From Bacteroidota bacterium (lineage in GTDB: Bacteria; Bacteroidota; Bacteroidia; Chitinophagales; Saprospiraceae): DNA of 7,767 nt. This document shows positions 1 through 7,424 of this stretch, in pieces; position 1 is the stretch's first letter, and each line of letters begins with the position of its first letter. The stretch lies in the NCBI GenBank assembly GCA_024277695.1, contig JAJRUR010000273.1:1-7767 (forward strand), in the 5' to 3' direction. A model generated the notes under the pieces. It was not told the DNA's origin, made no database searches, and saw only the letters and a program-made list of their open reading frames with translations. A program made the translations under genes and the position numbers.

Positions 1-130
1 CCGAAGCCGTGGTTTCGGTTCCCTCCTATCGAGTGCTCCCAATGGCACTCGATCCGCTCGTCCCTCGCGACCGTCGGTCATCCTTCTAAGCGAGATGAAA
101 ATCGAGCTTCATAAGCGCATAAGCGCATAA
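1..130. repeat. GC-rich hairpin-rich intergenic repeat (cut by window edge)
   Basis: No plausible gene is visible here. The stretch is richer in G and C than the DNA after it and packed with inverted repeats: CCGAA/TTCGG (1-5 and 14-18), a perfect 9-bp pair ATCGAGTGC/GCACTCGAT (28-36 and 45-53, 8-nt loop), and GACCG-T-CGGTC (69-79). It ends in tandem AAGCGCAT units. Part of it (91-128) is related to the right end of the window. This fits a dispersed non-coding repeat of the genome rather than a gene. It could also be the edge of a structured RNA, but no known family is recognised. It probably continues beyond position 1. Confidence 0.55.
91..128 (+). repeat. Direct repeat, left copy (CGAGATG..AAATCGAG..AAGCGCAT)
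   Basis: This copy shares three blocks, in the same order and orientation, with 7719-7754: CGAGATG, AAATCGAG and AAGCGCATAAGC. The gap between the first two blocks is 1 nt here and 3 nt in the right copy; the gap before the third block is 6 nt in both. AAGCGCAT occurs twice in direct tandem (113-120 and 121-128). The match is seen directly. That it belongs to a multi-copy genomic family is inference. Confidence 0.6.
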
Positions 131-207
131 AGCTGGACGTAGGTCCTATTCATAATCCTAATAAATGTGCTACAATATATAATTTTTTCTAAAAAATCCA
201 AAAATAT

Positions 208-245
208 ATTTTACTGTGTATCATAACTACACAGTAAAATTTTTT
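208..245. terminator. Strong hairpin with T-tract, possibly bidirectional terminator
   Basis: Perfect 13-bp inverted repeat: ATTTTACTGTGTA at 208-220 and its reverse complement at 228-240, around a 7-nt loop (TCATAAC). On the plus strand the stem runs into six T (240-245). On the minus strand it is followed by T-rich sequence, because A runs precede it on the plus strand (191-204). The form fits a factor-independent terminator acting in either direction. It lies about 100 bp before the oxidoreductase ATG, so it would separate that gene from transcription entering from the left. A role as an operator or leader hairpin is the alternative. Confidence 0.6.
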
Positions 246-338
246 CGCTCAAGCAGCTCGCAGAACCTATCTCTAAATATACTTCCTTCTTTTATTTCTC
301 TGCAATTCTGTGTACCTTAGCAGTCTTCAAAAACTACT

Positions 339-3248
339 ATGCTCGAGGACTTTCAAGGCGATTTTCTGACCGATGAGCTACATCGTAGCATCTATGCCAC
401 AGATGCGTCTATCTACCATGTACTACCCGAAGCGGTTGCTTATCCCAAGGACGAATCCGATCTGGTGCGGTTGGTACACTATGCCACCAAACAAAAAACT
501 GCTTTGATCCCCAGATCCGGAGGCACTTCCTTGGCCGGACAATGCGTCGGTAACGGCATCATCGTAGATGTATCCCAACACCTCAACAACATCCTCGATT
601 TTGATGCAAAAGGACGTTGGGTCAAAGTACAACCGGGAGTCATTCTTGACGATCTGAACCGTTTCTTACGAGCTCGAGGATTTCAGTTCGGTCCCAATAC
701 CAGCACCTCCAATCGCTGTACCCTAGGCGGTATGGTAGGCAATAATTCCAGCGGATCTTCCTCCATCAAGCACGGTACCACCAGAGACCATTGCATCCAT
801 ATCCGTGCCGTTTTGTCCGATGGTAGCATCACGGACTTTTATCCCCTCCGCCCGGAACTATTCGACCAAAAAATACGACAATCCGATTTTGAAGGACAAC
901 TGTATCGTCAACTAAAAACCCTGCTCAGTCCGCGCGACATCCAAAACGAAATCATCCGCCAATATCCAAAACCATCCATCCATCGACGCAATACCGGATA
1001 TGCACTTGACCAACTCTTGTCCTACTACCCTTTTGACCAATCGGCTCCGTCATTTAATATGAGCAGCTTACTCTGCGGATCGGAAGGTACTTTGTGTCTC
1101 TTTTCTGAGATTACACTAGCTATAGTGGCGCTAGACCCTCCATATCGGACACTTATAGCCGTTCACTTCCACTCTATCCGAGAAGCTATGCAAGCCGTCC
1201 CTTGGATTATGCGTATAGAACCCTATGCCTGTGAGTTGATGGATAAGACTATTTTGGACTGCACCAAAGCCAACAAAAAATATGCAGCTTATCGCCAATT
1301 TGTCCAAGCTGACCCGGAAGCTATTCTGATGGTAGAGCTAAAATCTGCAAATGAAAATACCCTATCTCAATTATCCAACAAACTGATCGATCTCCTTACG
1401 GAAAATAAACTTGGCTACAGCTATCCGATATTACGTGGAGTTGAAGCCCAAAATGCTTGGGAACTCCGCAAAGCAGGCCTAGGATTATTGGCCAATCTAC
1501 CCGGAGATGCCAAAGCCGTAGCTTGTATAGAAGACACCGCTGTAGATATCCATGAGCTGACGGACTATATCGACGAATTTAGCCGGATGATGGCAGACTT
1601 TCGTCAAAGATGCGTTTATTATGCACATGCCGGAGCCGGAGAACTCCACCTGCGTCCCATCCTCAATCTCAAAACCCAAAAAGCCGTCCGTGAGCTCAGG
1701 CAGATCACGGAGCAGACAGCACATTTGGTCAAAAAGTACAAGGGCTCGCTCTCGGGCGAACACGGAGATGGTCGCGTACGATCCGAATTTATACCTATCA
1801 TGTACGGAAAGCGCATCGTACAACTTTTTGAAAGTATCCAGCGCGTATGGGACCCACAGAATATATTTAATCCCGGCAAAATCGTACATCCACTACCTAT
1901 GGACAAAGACTTACGTCAAAGTACGGGCCGCGAGGATCCTGTCTTTAGGACCGGTTTTAGATTTGACCCGGAGCAGTCCTTTTTTCAGTCGATAGAGCAG
2001 TGCAATGGCTCCGGAGATTGTAGAAAACCCTTCGAATCCGGAGGTGTGATGTGCCCCAGTTATATGGCCGGAAAGACCGAATCTCTCACGACTAGAGCAA
2101 GAGCCAATGCACTGAGATCCTACTTGACCAATAGCAAAAACCCCTGGATAGAAGAGGACTTATTTGATATCCTAGATCTATGCTTAGGATGCAAAGCCTG
2201 TGCCTCAGAGTGCCCCTCCAACATCGATATGGCGCGTTTCAAATCCGAATTTTTGTACCAACGAAGAAAGGCAGGAATCACCAGCAAGGCAGACAAATTG
2301 ATCGCCACAATGGACCAAAAATATCATCACGCCTATCATCTGGGTGATCTGTCGCATCGTCTAGCAATCAGCCAATCGGTTCTATCCAAAGCCCGCAAAG
2401 AGATGAATATCCATCCGGAACGATCTATCCCTACCTTGGCAAAACAGACTTGGCAACAATGGTGGAAAAAAACAGGCATCCGACAAAATCCGAAATCTTC
2501 GCAAAATGCCGTCCTTTTATTCTGCGACGAATTTACCAACTACTTTGAGCCCCAAATAGGCATCCAAGCTACCAAACTATTCCAACAACTCGGCTATACC
2601 GTCCATATCCCTCAGGTCAAAACCAGCGCCCGATCAGCTATCTCCAAAGGTTACCTCGAATATGCATCCAAAGCCATTGACCGTATCATCGATACATTCA
2701 GTACCATAGACCATATACCCATCGTAGGTATAGAGCCTTCTGCCATCCTAGGATTTCAGGACGAATATCCCGACTTATGCCACGCCAAAAAACGACAAAA
2801 AGCTCTCCGGCTAAAACAGAGAAGTTTTGTATTTGAAGATTTTATCTATCGCGAGTGGAAAAATAATCGGATAAGCTCTGACCACTTTGACACACAAAGT
2901 AGAAATATAGTAGTCCATACACATTGCCATCAAAAATCCTTAGCATCCGAAGACAAAGTGCTATTTTGCCTCCGGATCCCTAGGGGACATCAGGTCAGCA
3001 AAATTGTCTCTACTTGCTGCGGCATGGCGGGATCCTTTGGCTATGACCGATCGCATTATGCATTTAGTCAGCAGATAGCCGAACTGGGACTGTACCCCTC
3101 TCTACGTAACACTCCCCCGGATCATATCGTGGTAGCTACAGGTACCAGTTGCAGACATCAAATCAAAGACGGTCTCCAAAAAAAATCCTTGCATACGGCA
3201 GAAGTACTCTATCAAGCCCTCATCCAAAAACCAAAAAACATTGTCTAA
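339..3248 (+). CDS. FAD-binding and Fe-S-binding oxidoreductase, D-2-hydroxyacid dehydrogenase type
   Basis: Predicted FAD-linked dehydrogenase fused to an iron-sulfur and a cysteine-rich domain. Relatives oxidise D-lactate, glycolate or D-2-hydroxyglutarate and pass electrons through Fe-S centres, probably to the respiratory chain. Domain order: FAD-binding-4 fold (about 33-165, with RSGGTSLAGQ at 59-68 and GNNSSGSSS at 134-142); FAD-oxidase C-terminal domain (about 260-515, with EDTAV 398-402, HAGAGELH 430-437, SGEHGDGR 472-479); Fe-S region with C555, C561, C572-P and then C615, C618, C621, C625-P; C-terminal CCG-type domain with HCHQK 862-866, CCG 893-895 and SCRHQI 937-942. The first CCG motif is degenerate (T762-S-A-R). 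Length suits the long fused class, which includes E. coli YdiJ. The ATG is chosen because family-like sequence starts almost at once. No Shine-Dalgarno is seen. The substrate cannot be read from sequence. Confidence 0.93.
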   Translation: MLEDFQGDFLTDELHRSIYATDASIYHVLPEAVAYPKDESDLVRLVHYATKQKTALIPRSGGTSLAGQCVGNGIIVDVSQHLNNILDFDAKGRWVKVQPGVILDDLNRFLRARGFQFGPNTSTSNRCTLGGMVGNNSSGSSSIKHGTTRDHCIHIRAVLSDGSITDFYPLRPELFDQKIRQSDFEGQLYRQLKTLLSPRDIQNEIIRQYPKPSIHRRNTGYALDQLLSYYPFDQSAPSFNMSSLLCGSEGTLCLFSEITLAIVALDPPYRTLIAVHFHSIREAMQAVPWIMRIEPYACELMDKTILDCTKANKKYAAYRQFVQADPEAILMVELKSANENTLSQLSNKLIDLLTENKLGYSYPILRGVEAQNAWELRKAGLGLLANLPGDAKAVACIEDTAVDIHELTDYIDEFSRMMADFRQRCVYYAHAGAGELHLRPILNLKTQKAVRELRQITEQTAHLVKKYKGSLSGEHGDGRVRSEFIPIMYGKRIVQLFESIQRVWDPQNIFNPGKIVHPLPMDKDLRQSTGREDPVFRTGFRFDPEQSFFQSIEQCNGSGDCRKPFESGGVMCPSYMAGKTESLTTRARANALRSYLTNSKNPWIEEDLFDILDLCLGCKACASECPSNIDMARFKSEFLYQRRKAGITSKADKLIATMDQKYHHAYHLGDLSHRLAISQSVLSKARKEMNIHPERSIPTLAKQTWQQWWKKTGIRQNPKSSQNAVLLFCDEFTNYFEPQIGIQATKLFQQLGYTVHIPQVKTSARSAISKGYLEYASKAIDRIIDTFSTIDHIPIVGIEPSAILGFQDEYPDLCHAKKRQKALRLKQRSFVFEDFIYREWKNNRISSDHFDTQSRNIVVHTHCHQKSLASEDKVLFCLRIPRGHQVSKIVSTCCGMAGSFGYDRSHYAFSQQIAELGLYPSLRNTPPDHIVVATGTSCRHQIKDGLQKKSLHTAEVLYQALIQKPKNIV

Positions 3249-5760
3249 AAAAATTATTATATATTGCTACTTTGTCGTCCTATATTTTGGCCATACCGTG
3301 CTGTTACAGGCACAGTCTCCGGAGCCAAATATCCTCCAAGCCGGATTTTCGATAGACACATCCATCCATCAGATTACAAGTGACGACCTTGGGAGGCTGG
3401 TACTGCGCACGGACGACAAAACACTTTTTTGCTATGACGGCTATGAAATAAAACCATGCCGGACTCCCGGCAAAAACAAATACAAAGTAGATATTACCAA
3501 TCCCCATGTACGATCATTTCTCTACGACAACCCCAATATACATATTAGTAGCACTGCGTACTATCTTGACCAATTTTGGATAGGAACAACTGCACATGGA
3601 GTATTTGTTTTGGACGAACAAAATAAAATAATACACCGAATCCGTCCACAGTCCGGACTCCATGACAAGCACATCATAGACTTGTATGCCGATGACTGGG
3701 GGCAGCTCTGGATCCTAACCAAAAAAGGAGGACTATATTCGTATCAAAAAAAACCCTTTGGCAAGAGCCTAAAAACTCCTTTTGGTACAGTAGAGTGTAT
3801 AGCTATGGATGAGGATAATGTGCTATGGATCGGAACCAAAGAAAATGGTCTGTATCAATATACGGAAGCCAATCTTTTTCAGAAAATAAACTACAGCAAT
3901 ACCGGAGAACCTCAGAATATCAAAGCCATACAAATAGATAACCGGGGCACGATTTGGTTTCTGGATGCACAAGAGGGACTTTTCTCCTATGACCCATCCA
4001 AAGGAATCACCGGATATGACCTCCCCATATTAAAAAAAATAAGAGACAACGCCTTACAGGACATGGTCATAGATCCGGGTGATCGGATATGGATAGCTAC
4101 ATCAAAACAAGGAATCGTTTTATTGCAACATGATGACGAATCCATACTAAACCTTAGAAGCTATACGAGCGATAACGGTCTATCTCAAAATGACATTCAA
4201 CGGTTGATCAAAGACAATAATCAAATTTGGTTTATCACAAAATCAGATGGTATCGGGTGGATAGATTTTGATCATTTTCAGCTCCATTTTTTTGACCACA
4301 TACAGAATAACATTCCTAAAGAGATAAAAAAAATGACGATAAATAGGGATGGAGATATCGCTATACTCTCTGCCGAGTCTATTTATTCGAAAAATAAAAA
4401 TACGCAAAAATGGGTAGAACATAAGATCGATATCAATAAAGCAATCAAAGACATAGCCCTGGATGATAAAGGTAATCTATGGGCAACGCGTCCGAGCGGA
4501 GTACTCCTCTTGGGGCAAGACAGCGAAAAAAAATATTTCTATCCGTACAAAAATACAAAAAGATATGCCCCAGCAAATAAAATCGCGGTCTTTCAAAATC
4601 AACTATTTGTAAGCACAGATGAGGATTTATACTCAGAAAAAATACCTTTGGCGGAATATCGACCACCAAAAATAACATCCTTGAGCATTAAGCTCAATTA
4701 TGAGACCATAGATAGTACAAAATATAAAGAACATCCATCTTCGACCATTCAGCTCAAACACAATCAAAATAATATCGGTTTTAGTTATAGCGGGATACAG
4801 TTAGCAGAACCCAAAGCTATTCGCTTTAGCTACCGTCTAGTAGGTATTTCGGACAAGTGGAGCCGTCCTTCTCCCAATACGGATGTACAGTTCAGCCATT
4901 TGCCACCCGGCAATTATCGCTTCGAGCTCAAAGCATTGCACGCCTTGGCGCCGCACTTGAGCTCTACAGTAGCACAACAGTCCTTCAGAATAAAACCTGC
5001 ACTTTGGACAGATGTACGTCTAAAATTATTAGCTGTACTACTGGGTCTCGCTTTTATGTATTGGCTGTACAAAATTCGAATAAAAAAAATAAAACAAAAA
5101 AACAAAGAAGACCAAGAAGCATTAAAAATCAAAAACAAAATACTGGATCTGGAACGTACCGCTTTGCAATTGCAGATGAATCCGCATTTTATTTTTAATG
5201 CGATGAATAGTATCAAAAAACACCTTCGAGATAAGGACACGGAACGCTCTGAAATGATCCTGAGTAAGTTTGCTACTTTGATGCGCGACACACTCGAGCA
5301 CTCCAGAAAAGATCGAGTAACGCTCGAAGAAGAAATAGAATTATTGGAAAATTTTTTGAGCATAGAACAGCATTCGGGAAGTACTCCATTTGATTATGAC
5401 ATAGTGTATCGAGAAGAGGATTTGGACATCTCTATCCCACCACTCATGATTCAGCCTTTCGTCGAAAATGCCATCATCCACGGCGTACGCAAAATACAAG
5501 CACAAAAAAAAGCTACTATCGTAGTGCGGTTCGAAGAGCTAGGCCAAATGCTCCGAGTCACTATAACCAATTCGGGACCGCCTTATGATCCATCCAAAAA
5601 AGAAAAAACACATATCTCCCTAGCTAGCAAAGTCACGCAAGAACGCCTGGCACTGATACCCAATACACGCAAAAAAAATATTGAAATCAAAAACATCACT
5701 GACCCCCAAGGTCATCACATAGCAGTAGAGGTCACACTATGGCTGCCACAAATATCCTGA
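3241..5760 (+). CDS. Two-component propeller / Y_Y_Y sensor histidine kinase (LytS-type His_kinase)
   Basis: Membrane sensor kinase of 839 residues. It has a signal peptide (about 1-25, ending LLQAQ); about seven propeller-type repeats with the W-I-x-T...G-hydrophobic pattern (112, 156, 195, 238, 283, 329, 413); a Y_Y_Y domain (about 505-583); one membrane helix (about 592-611); a short coiled coil; a His_kinase domain with phosphoacceptor His649 in QMNPHFIFNAMNSI; and an ATPase domain with N-box N743 in PFVENAIIHG and a TNSGPP G-box near 776-781. The sensor part should be periplasmic and the kinase cytoplasmic. There is no receiver or HTH domain, so it is not a one-piece hybrid; the LytTR regulator downstream is the expected partner. 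The TTG start is chosen because the signal peptide begins there and no other Met precedes the propeller. It overlaps the upstream gene by 8 bp, suggesting translational coupling. The ligand is unknown. Confidence 0.93.
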   Translation: MSKKIIIYCYFVVLYFGHTVLLQAQSPEPNILQAGFSIDTSIHQITSDDLGRLVLRTDDKTLFCYDGYEIKPCRTPGKNKYKVDITNPHVRSFLYDNPNIHISSTAYYLDQFWIGTTAHGVFVLDEQNKIIHRIRPQSGLHDKHIIDLYADDWGQLWILTKKGGLYSYQKKPFGKSLKTPFGTVECIAMDEDNVLWIGTKENGLYQYTEANLFQKINYSNTGEPQNIKAIQIDNRGTIWFLDAQEGLFSYDPSKGITGYDLPILKKIRDNALQDMVIDPGDRIWIATSKQGIVLLQHDDESILNLRSYTSDNGLSQNDIQRLIKDNNQIWFITKSDGIGWIDFDHFQLHFFDHIQNNIPKEIKKMTINRDGDIAILSAESIYSKNKNTQKWVEHKIDINKAIKDIALDDKGNLWATRPSGVLLLGQDSEKKYFYPYKNTKRYAPANKIAVFQNQLFVSTDEDLYSEKIPLAEYRPPKITSLSIKLNYETIDSTKYKEHPSSTIQLKHNQNNIGFSYSGIQLAEPKAIRFSYRLVGISDKWSRPSPNTDVQFSHLPPGNYRFELKALHALAPHLSSTVAQQSFRIKPALWTDVRLKLLAVLLGLAFMYWLYKIRIKKIKQKNKEDQEALKIKNKILDLERTALQLQMNPHFIFNAMNSIKKHLRDKDTERSEMILSKFATLMRDTLEHSRKDRVTLEEEIELLENFLSIEQHSGSTPFDYDIVYREEDLDISIPPLMIQPFVENAIIHGVRKIQAQKKATIVVRFEELGQMLRVTITNSGPPYDPSKKEKTHISLASKVTQERLALIPNTRKKNIEIKNITDPQGHHIAVEVTLWLPQIS

Positions 5761-5875
5761 GCCAAGTGTGCAGTCTCCCCTTGCTCATAGAGCAGCATAT
5801 TGGAGTCCAAACCTATCAACAATAAAACAAAAGCTGTCCCGCAATCATAGTGCAGCATCTCTAAGGATTATTCTG

Positions 5876-5883
5876 TATATTTG
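5876..5883 (+). promoter_or_regulatory. Bacteroidota -7 box (TATATTTG) before the LytTR regulator
   Basis: TATATTTG matches the Bacteroidota -7 consensus TAnnTTTG at every defined position and lies 7 nt before the ATG at 5891. No convincing -33 TTG/TTTG element is visible 17-23 bp upstream. If used, transcription would begin at or within a few bases of the start codon, giving a nearly leaderless mRNA. A chance match in AT-rich DNA is possible. Confidence 0.4.
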
Positions 5884-5890
5884 CTCGACT

Positions 5891-6625
5891 ATGCAAGCTA
5901 TTATTATAGATGATATACCGAGTGCCATCCAATTGCTAAAAGAGGACGTCGAAAAATATTGTCCCGAAATAGAAATTGTCGGCACTGCCGGCACAATCGT
6001 CGAAGCTGTAAAAACTATTAACAATCTAAAGCCGGAATTATTATTTTTGGATATCGAATTGCCCAAAGGTACGGGATTTGATATTTTGGACATGGTGGCA
6101 CATAGATCCTTTCAAGTTATATTTACGACAGCTTCCAATGCATATGCTATAAAGGCATTTCGATATGCGGCGATGGATTATCTTCTAAAACCTATAGACT
6201 CCGAACAATTAAAAGAAGCAGTACAGCGAGCAAAAAACAAGCACATTGCAGCACAAGTACAGCTAAGTTTGGCATCTGATGCCTACAGCAATCAAGGGAT
6301 GACTGACCATATTATGCTACACACCTCAGAAGAAATAAAAAAGGTACGCATCAGCGATATTATCCGTTGTCAATCCAATGATAACTATACTATGTTTTAT
6401 TTTACCGATGGCAAAAAATTATTTATTTCAAAAACGCTCAAATATTTTGATAATATTTTGACGGAGCATGGATTTTTGAGAGTCCATCAGTCACACCTCA
6501 TCAACCCCAAACATCTTGAAACCTTTGTCCGAAAAGACGGTGGGTACTTGAGGATGTGTGACAAAAGTCAAGTACCCGTATCCGTCCGTAAAAAACCAAT
6601 GGTGCTCAGTTTTCTAAATCGATAA
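5891..6625 (+). CDS. LytTR-family response regulator
   Basis: Response regulator of 244 residues, the usual size for the REC-LytTR class. The receiver domain (1 to about 120) has the acidic pair D7-D8, phosphoacceptor D54 in FLDIELP, T80, and K100 in DYLLKP. The LytTR DNA-binding domain (about 140-243) carries the typical RVHQSHLIN segment at 197-205. It should bind promoter DNA when phosphorylated, most likely by the kinase encoded 130 bp upstream. The ATG at 5891 is preferred over a GTG at 5768: the latter would add 41 residues lacking receiver character, while MQAIIIDD forms the first strand of a REC fold directly. The gap before it holds only a weak TGCTC/GAGCA hairpin (5782-5794) and the -7 box, so it may have its own promoter as well as readthrough. 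The last 20 bp overlap the opposing SH3 gene. Confidence 0.95.
   Translation: MQAIIIDDIPSAIQLLKEDVEKYCPEIEIVGTAGTIVEAVKTINNLKPELLFLDIELPKGTGFDILDMVAHRSFQVIFTTASNAYAIKAFRYAAMDYLLKPIDSEQLKEAVQRAKNKHIAAQVQLSLASDAYSNQGMTDHIMLHTSEEIKKVRISDIIRCQSNDNYTMFYFTDGKKLFISKTLKYFDNILTEHGFLRVHQSHLINPKHLETFVRKDGGYLRMCDKSQVPVSVRKKPMVLSFLNR
6542..6577 (-). terminator. Candidate terminator of the minus-strand SH3 gene, inside the regulator coding sequence
   Basis: Perfect 10-bp inverted repeat GGGTACTTGA (6542-6551) and TCAAGTACCC (6568-6577) with a 16-nt loop. On the minus strand it starts 28 nt past the SH3 gene stop and is followed a few bases later by TCTTTT. The position suits a terminator for that transcript, but the loop is long and the T-tract short and offset. 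The stem may also be a coincidence of regulator codons. Confidence 0.35.
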
Positions 6626-7394
6626 AGTGACAGGTCGATTGGTAACGATAGGTACACTTGACTTGTACTTCCATACCACTCTGCTTGATTAAAAGACCTT
6701 CGGCTTTTATTTCACTGATTTGATCTGTCCCTTTATCTTTAATAAATATAGCTTCATCCATTAAGCGCTCCAATTCCTCGCATCCTACAAATAACCCCCT
6801 AAGTAGATTAAATGCATCCATCACTCTGGTATTCTGCAAATACAACGCTGTACTATATCCATTATCAAAGTCACTATAAATAACCCGATGATCTTCATCC
6901 AATACATATAGAATTTTTGTCTTAATATGTGCATCACTGACACGGTAGAGCAAGGTGTCCGCACCGGCCACTACATCCAACTCGTTTTGGATATAAGCAT
7001 TGATGGCAGAGACAGGGTCGTTACAATCTCCTAGCTCGTAGCCCACATCCGGTACAGGGAGCGCCGATATAAACGCATCAAAAACATATCCCTCCAAACC
7101 GACAAAACTGACTTTGATCCACCTTCCGATATACCATCCGGAACGTATTGTTTTTTCAGAATCAAAATGCTGATCTTCGGAAACACGCAATGCATCACCA
7201 TAGCCCATCGTCGTGATAATCTCTCCATTTTTGTCCGGAAAGTTACGTAGGTGTAGTCCATTGAGAGCATGCACATAAATAGTTTGACCCTCAGAATAAT
7301 CGATTTGTGGAGTCGTATCTGCTTTGGCAGAAATACCGATGAGCAAAATCATTGCTAATAAAAAACTCTCCAATACATTTAATTTGTTTTTCAT
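6606..7394 (-). CDS. Secreted bacterial SH3-like (SH3b) domain protein
   Basis: Predicted exported protein of 262 residues. A signal peptide covers about 1-25 (MKNK start, hydrophobic core FLLAMILLIGI, cleavage after AKA). A bacterial SH3-like domain follows (about 36-112), recognisable from GLHLRNFPDKNGEII (46-60) and GRWIKVSFVGLEGYVFD (90-106). SH3b domains often bind cell-wall peptides or act as protein-interaction modules. The remainder (about 120-262, with Cys 124, 205, 247 and 255) is not recognised. The ATG at 7394 is chosen over an in-frame ATG at 7454 because the signal peptide starts there and the extra 20 residues are charged and unlike an export signal. The gene converges on the LytTR regulator and overlaps its 3' end by 20 bp. 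A possible promoter lies at 7454-7484. Its role, and any link to the two-component pair, is unknown. Confidence 0.85.
   Translation of the reverse strand: MKNKLNVLESFLLAMILLIGISAKADTTPQIDYSEGQTIYVHALNGLHLRNFPDKNGEIITTMGYGDALRVSEDQHFDSEKTIRSGWYIGRWIKVSFVGLEGYVFDAFISALPVPDVGYELGDCNDPVSAINAYIQNELDVVAGADTLLYRVSDAHIKTKILYVLDEDHRVIYSDFDNGYSTALYLQNTRVMDAFNLLRGLFVGCEELERLMDEAIFIKDKGTDQISEIKAEGLLIKQSGMEVQVKCTYRYQSTCHFIDLEN
6691..6708 (+). terminator. Weak terminator-like hairpin after the regulator
   Basis: AAAAG (6691-6695) pairs with CTTTT (6704-6708), with a C-TTCG-G tetraloop-like centre at 6698-6703 and a T-rich tail (TTTTATTTC). It is 66 nt past the regulator stop codon, inside the opposing SH3 gene. 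The stem is short and imperfect, so this is only a candidate end for the plus-strand transcript. Confidence 0.2.
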
Positions 7395-7424
7395 AATATC
7401 TACTTTTTTTTTGTGAAATAAAAT

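Noticed and set aside
113..128. Tandem AAGCGCAT units as a CRISPR array
   Set aside because: Units are 8 bp and directly adjacent, with no spacers and no cas genes nearby.
182..197. ATTTTTT-CT-AAAAAAT inverted repeat
   Set aside because: Pure A/T arms in an AT-rich stretch are expected by chance and give a weak stem.
313..320. TACCTTAG as a -7 box for the oxidoreductase
   Set aside because: One mismatch to TAnnTTTG at a key T and no -33 TTG at the right distance; too weak to annotate.
1497..1906. Overlapping minus-strand open frames inside the oxidoreductase gene
   Set aside because: They are antisense to strongly conserved motifs (EDTAV, HAGAGELH, GEHGDG) of a clear gene and show no domain of their own.
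1621..1995. Plus-strand open frame in another frame of the oxidoreductase gene
   Set aside because: It lies wholly within the conserved coding sequence; composition is low-complexity Ser/Arg-rich, typical of a shadow frame.
4857..5363. Open frames on both strands over the kinase Y_Y_Y and membrane region
   Set aside because: They are shadows of the kinase gene, with no start context or domain support.
5768..5890. GTG start extending the LytTR regulator by 41 residues
   Set aside because: The extension has no receiver-domain character, and the REC fold begins exactly at the ATG at 5891.
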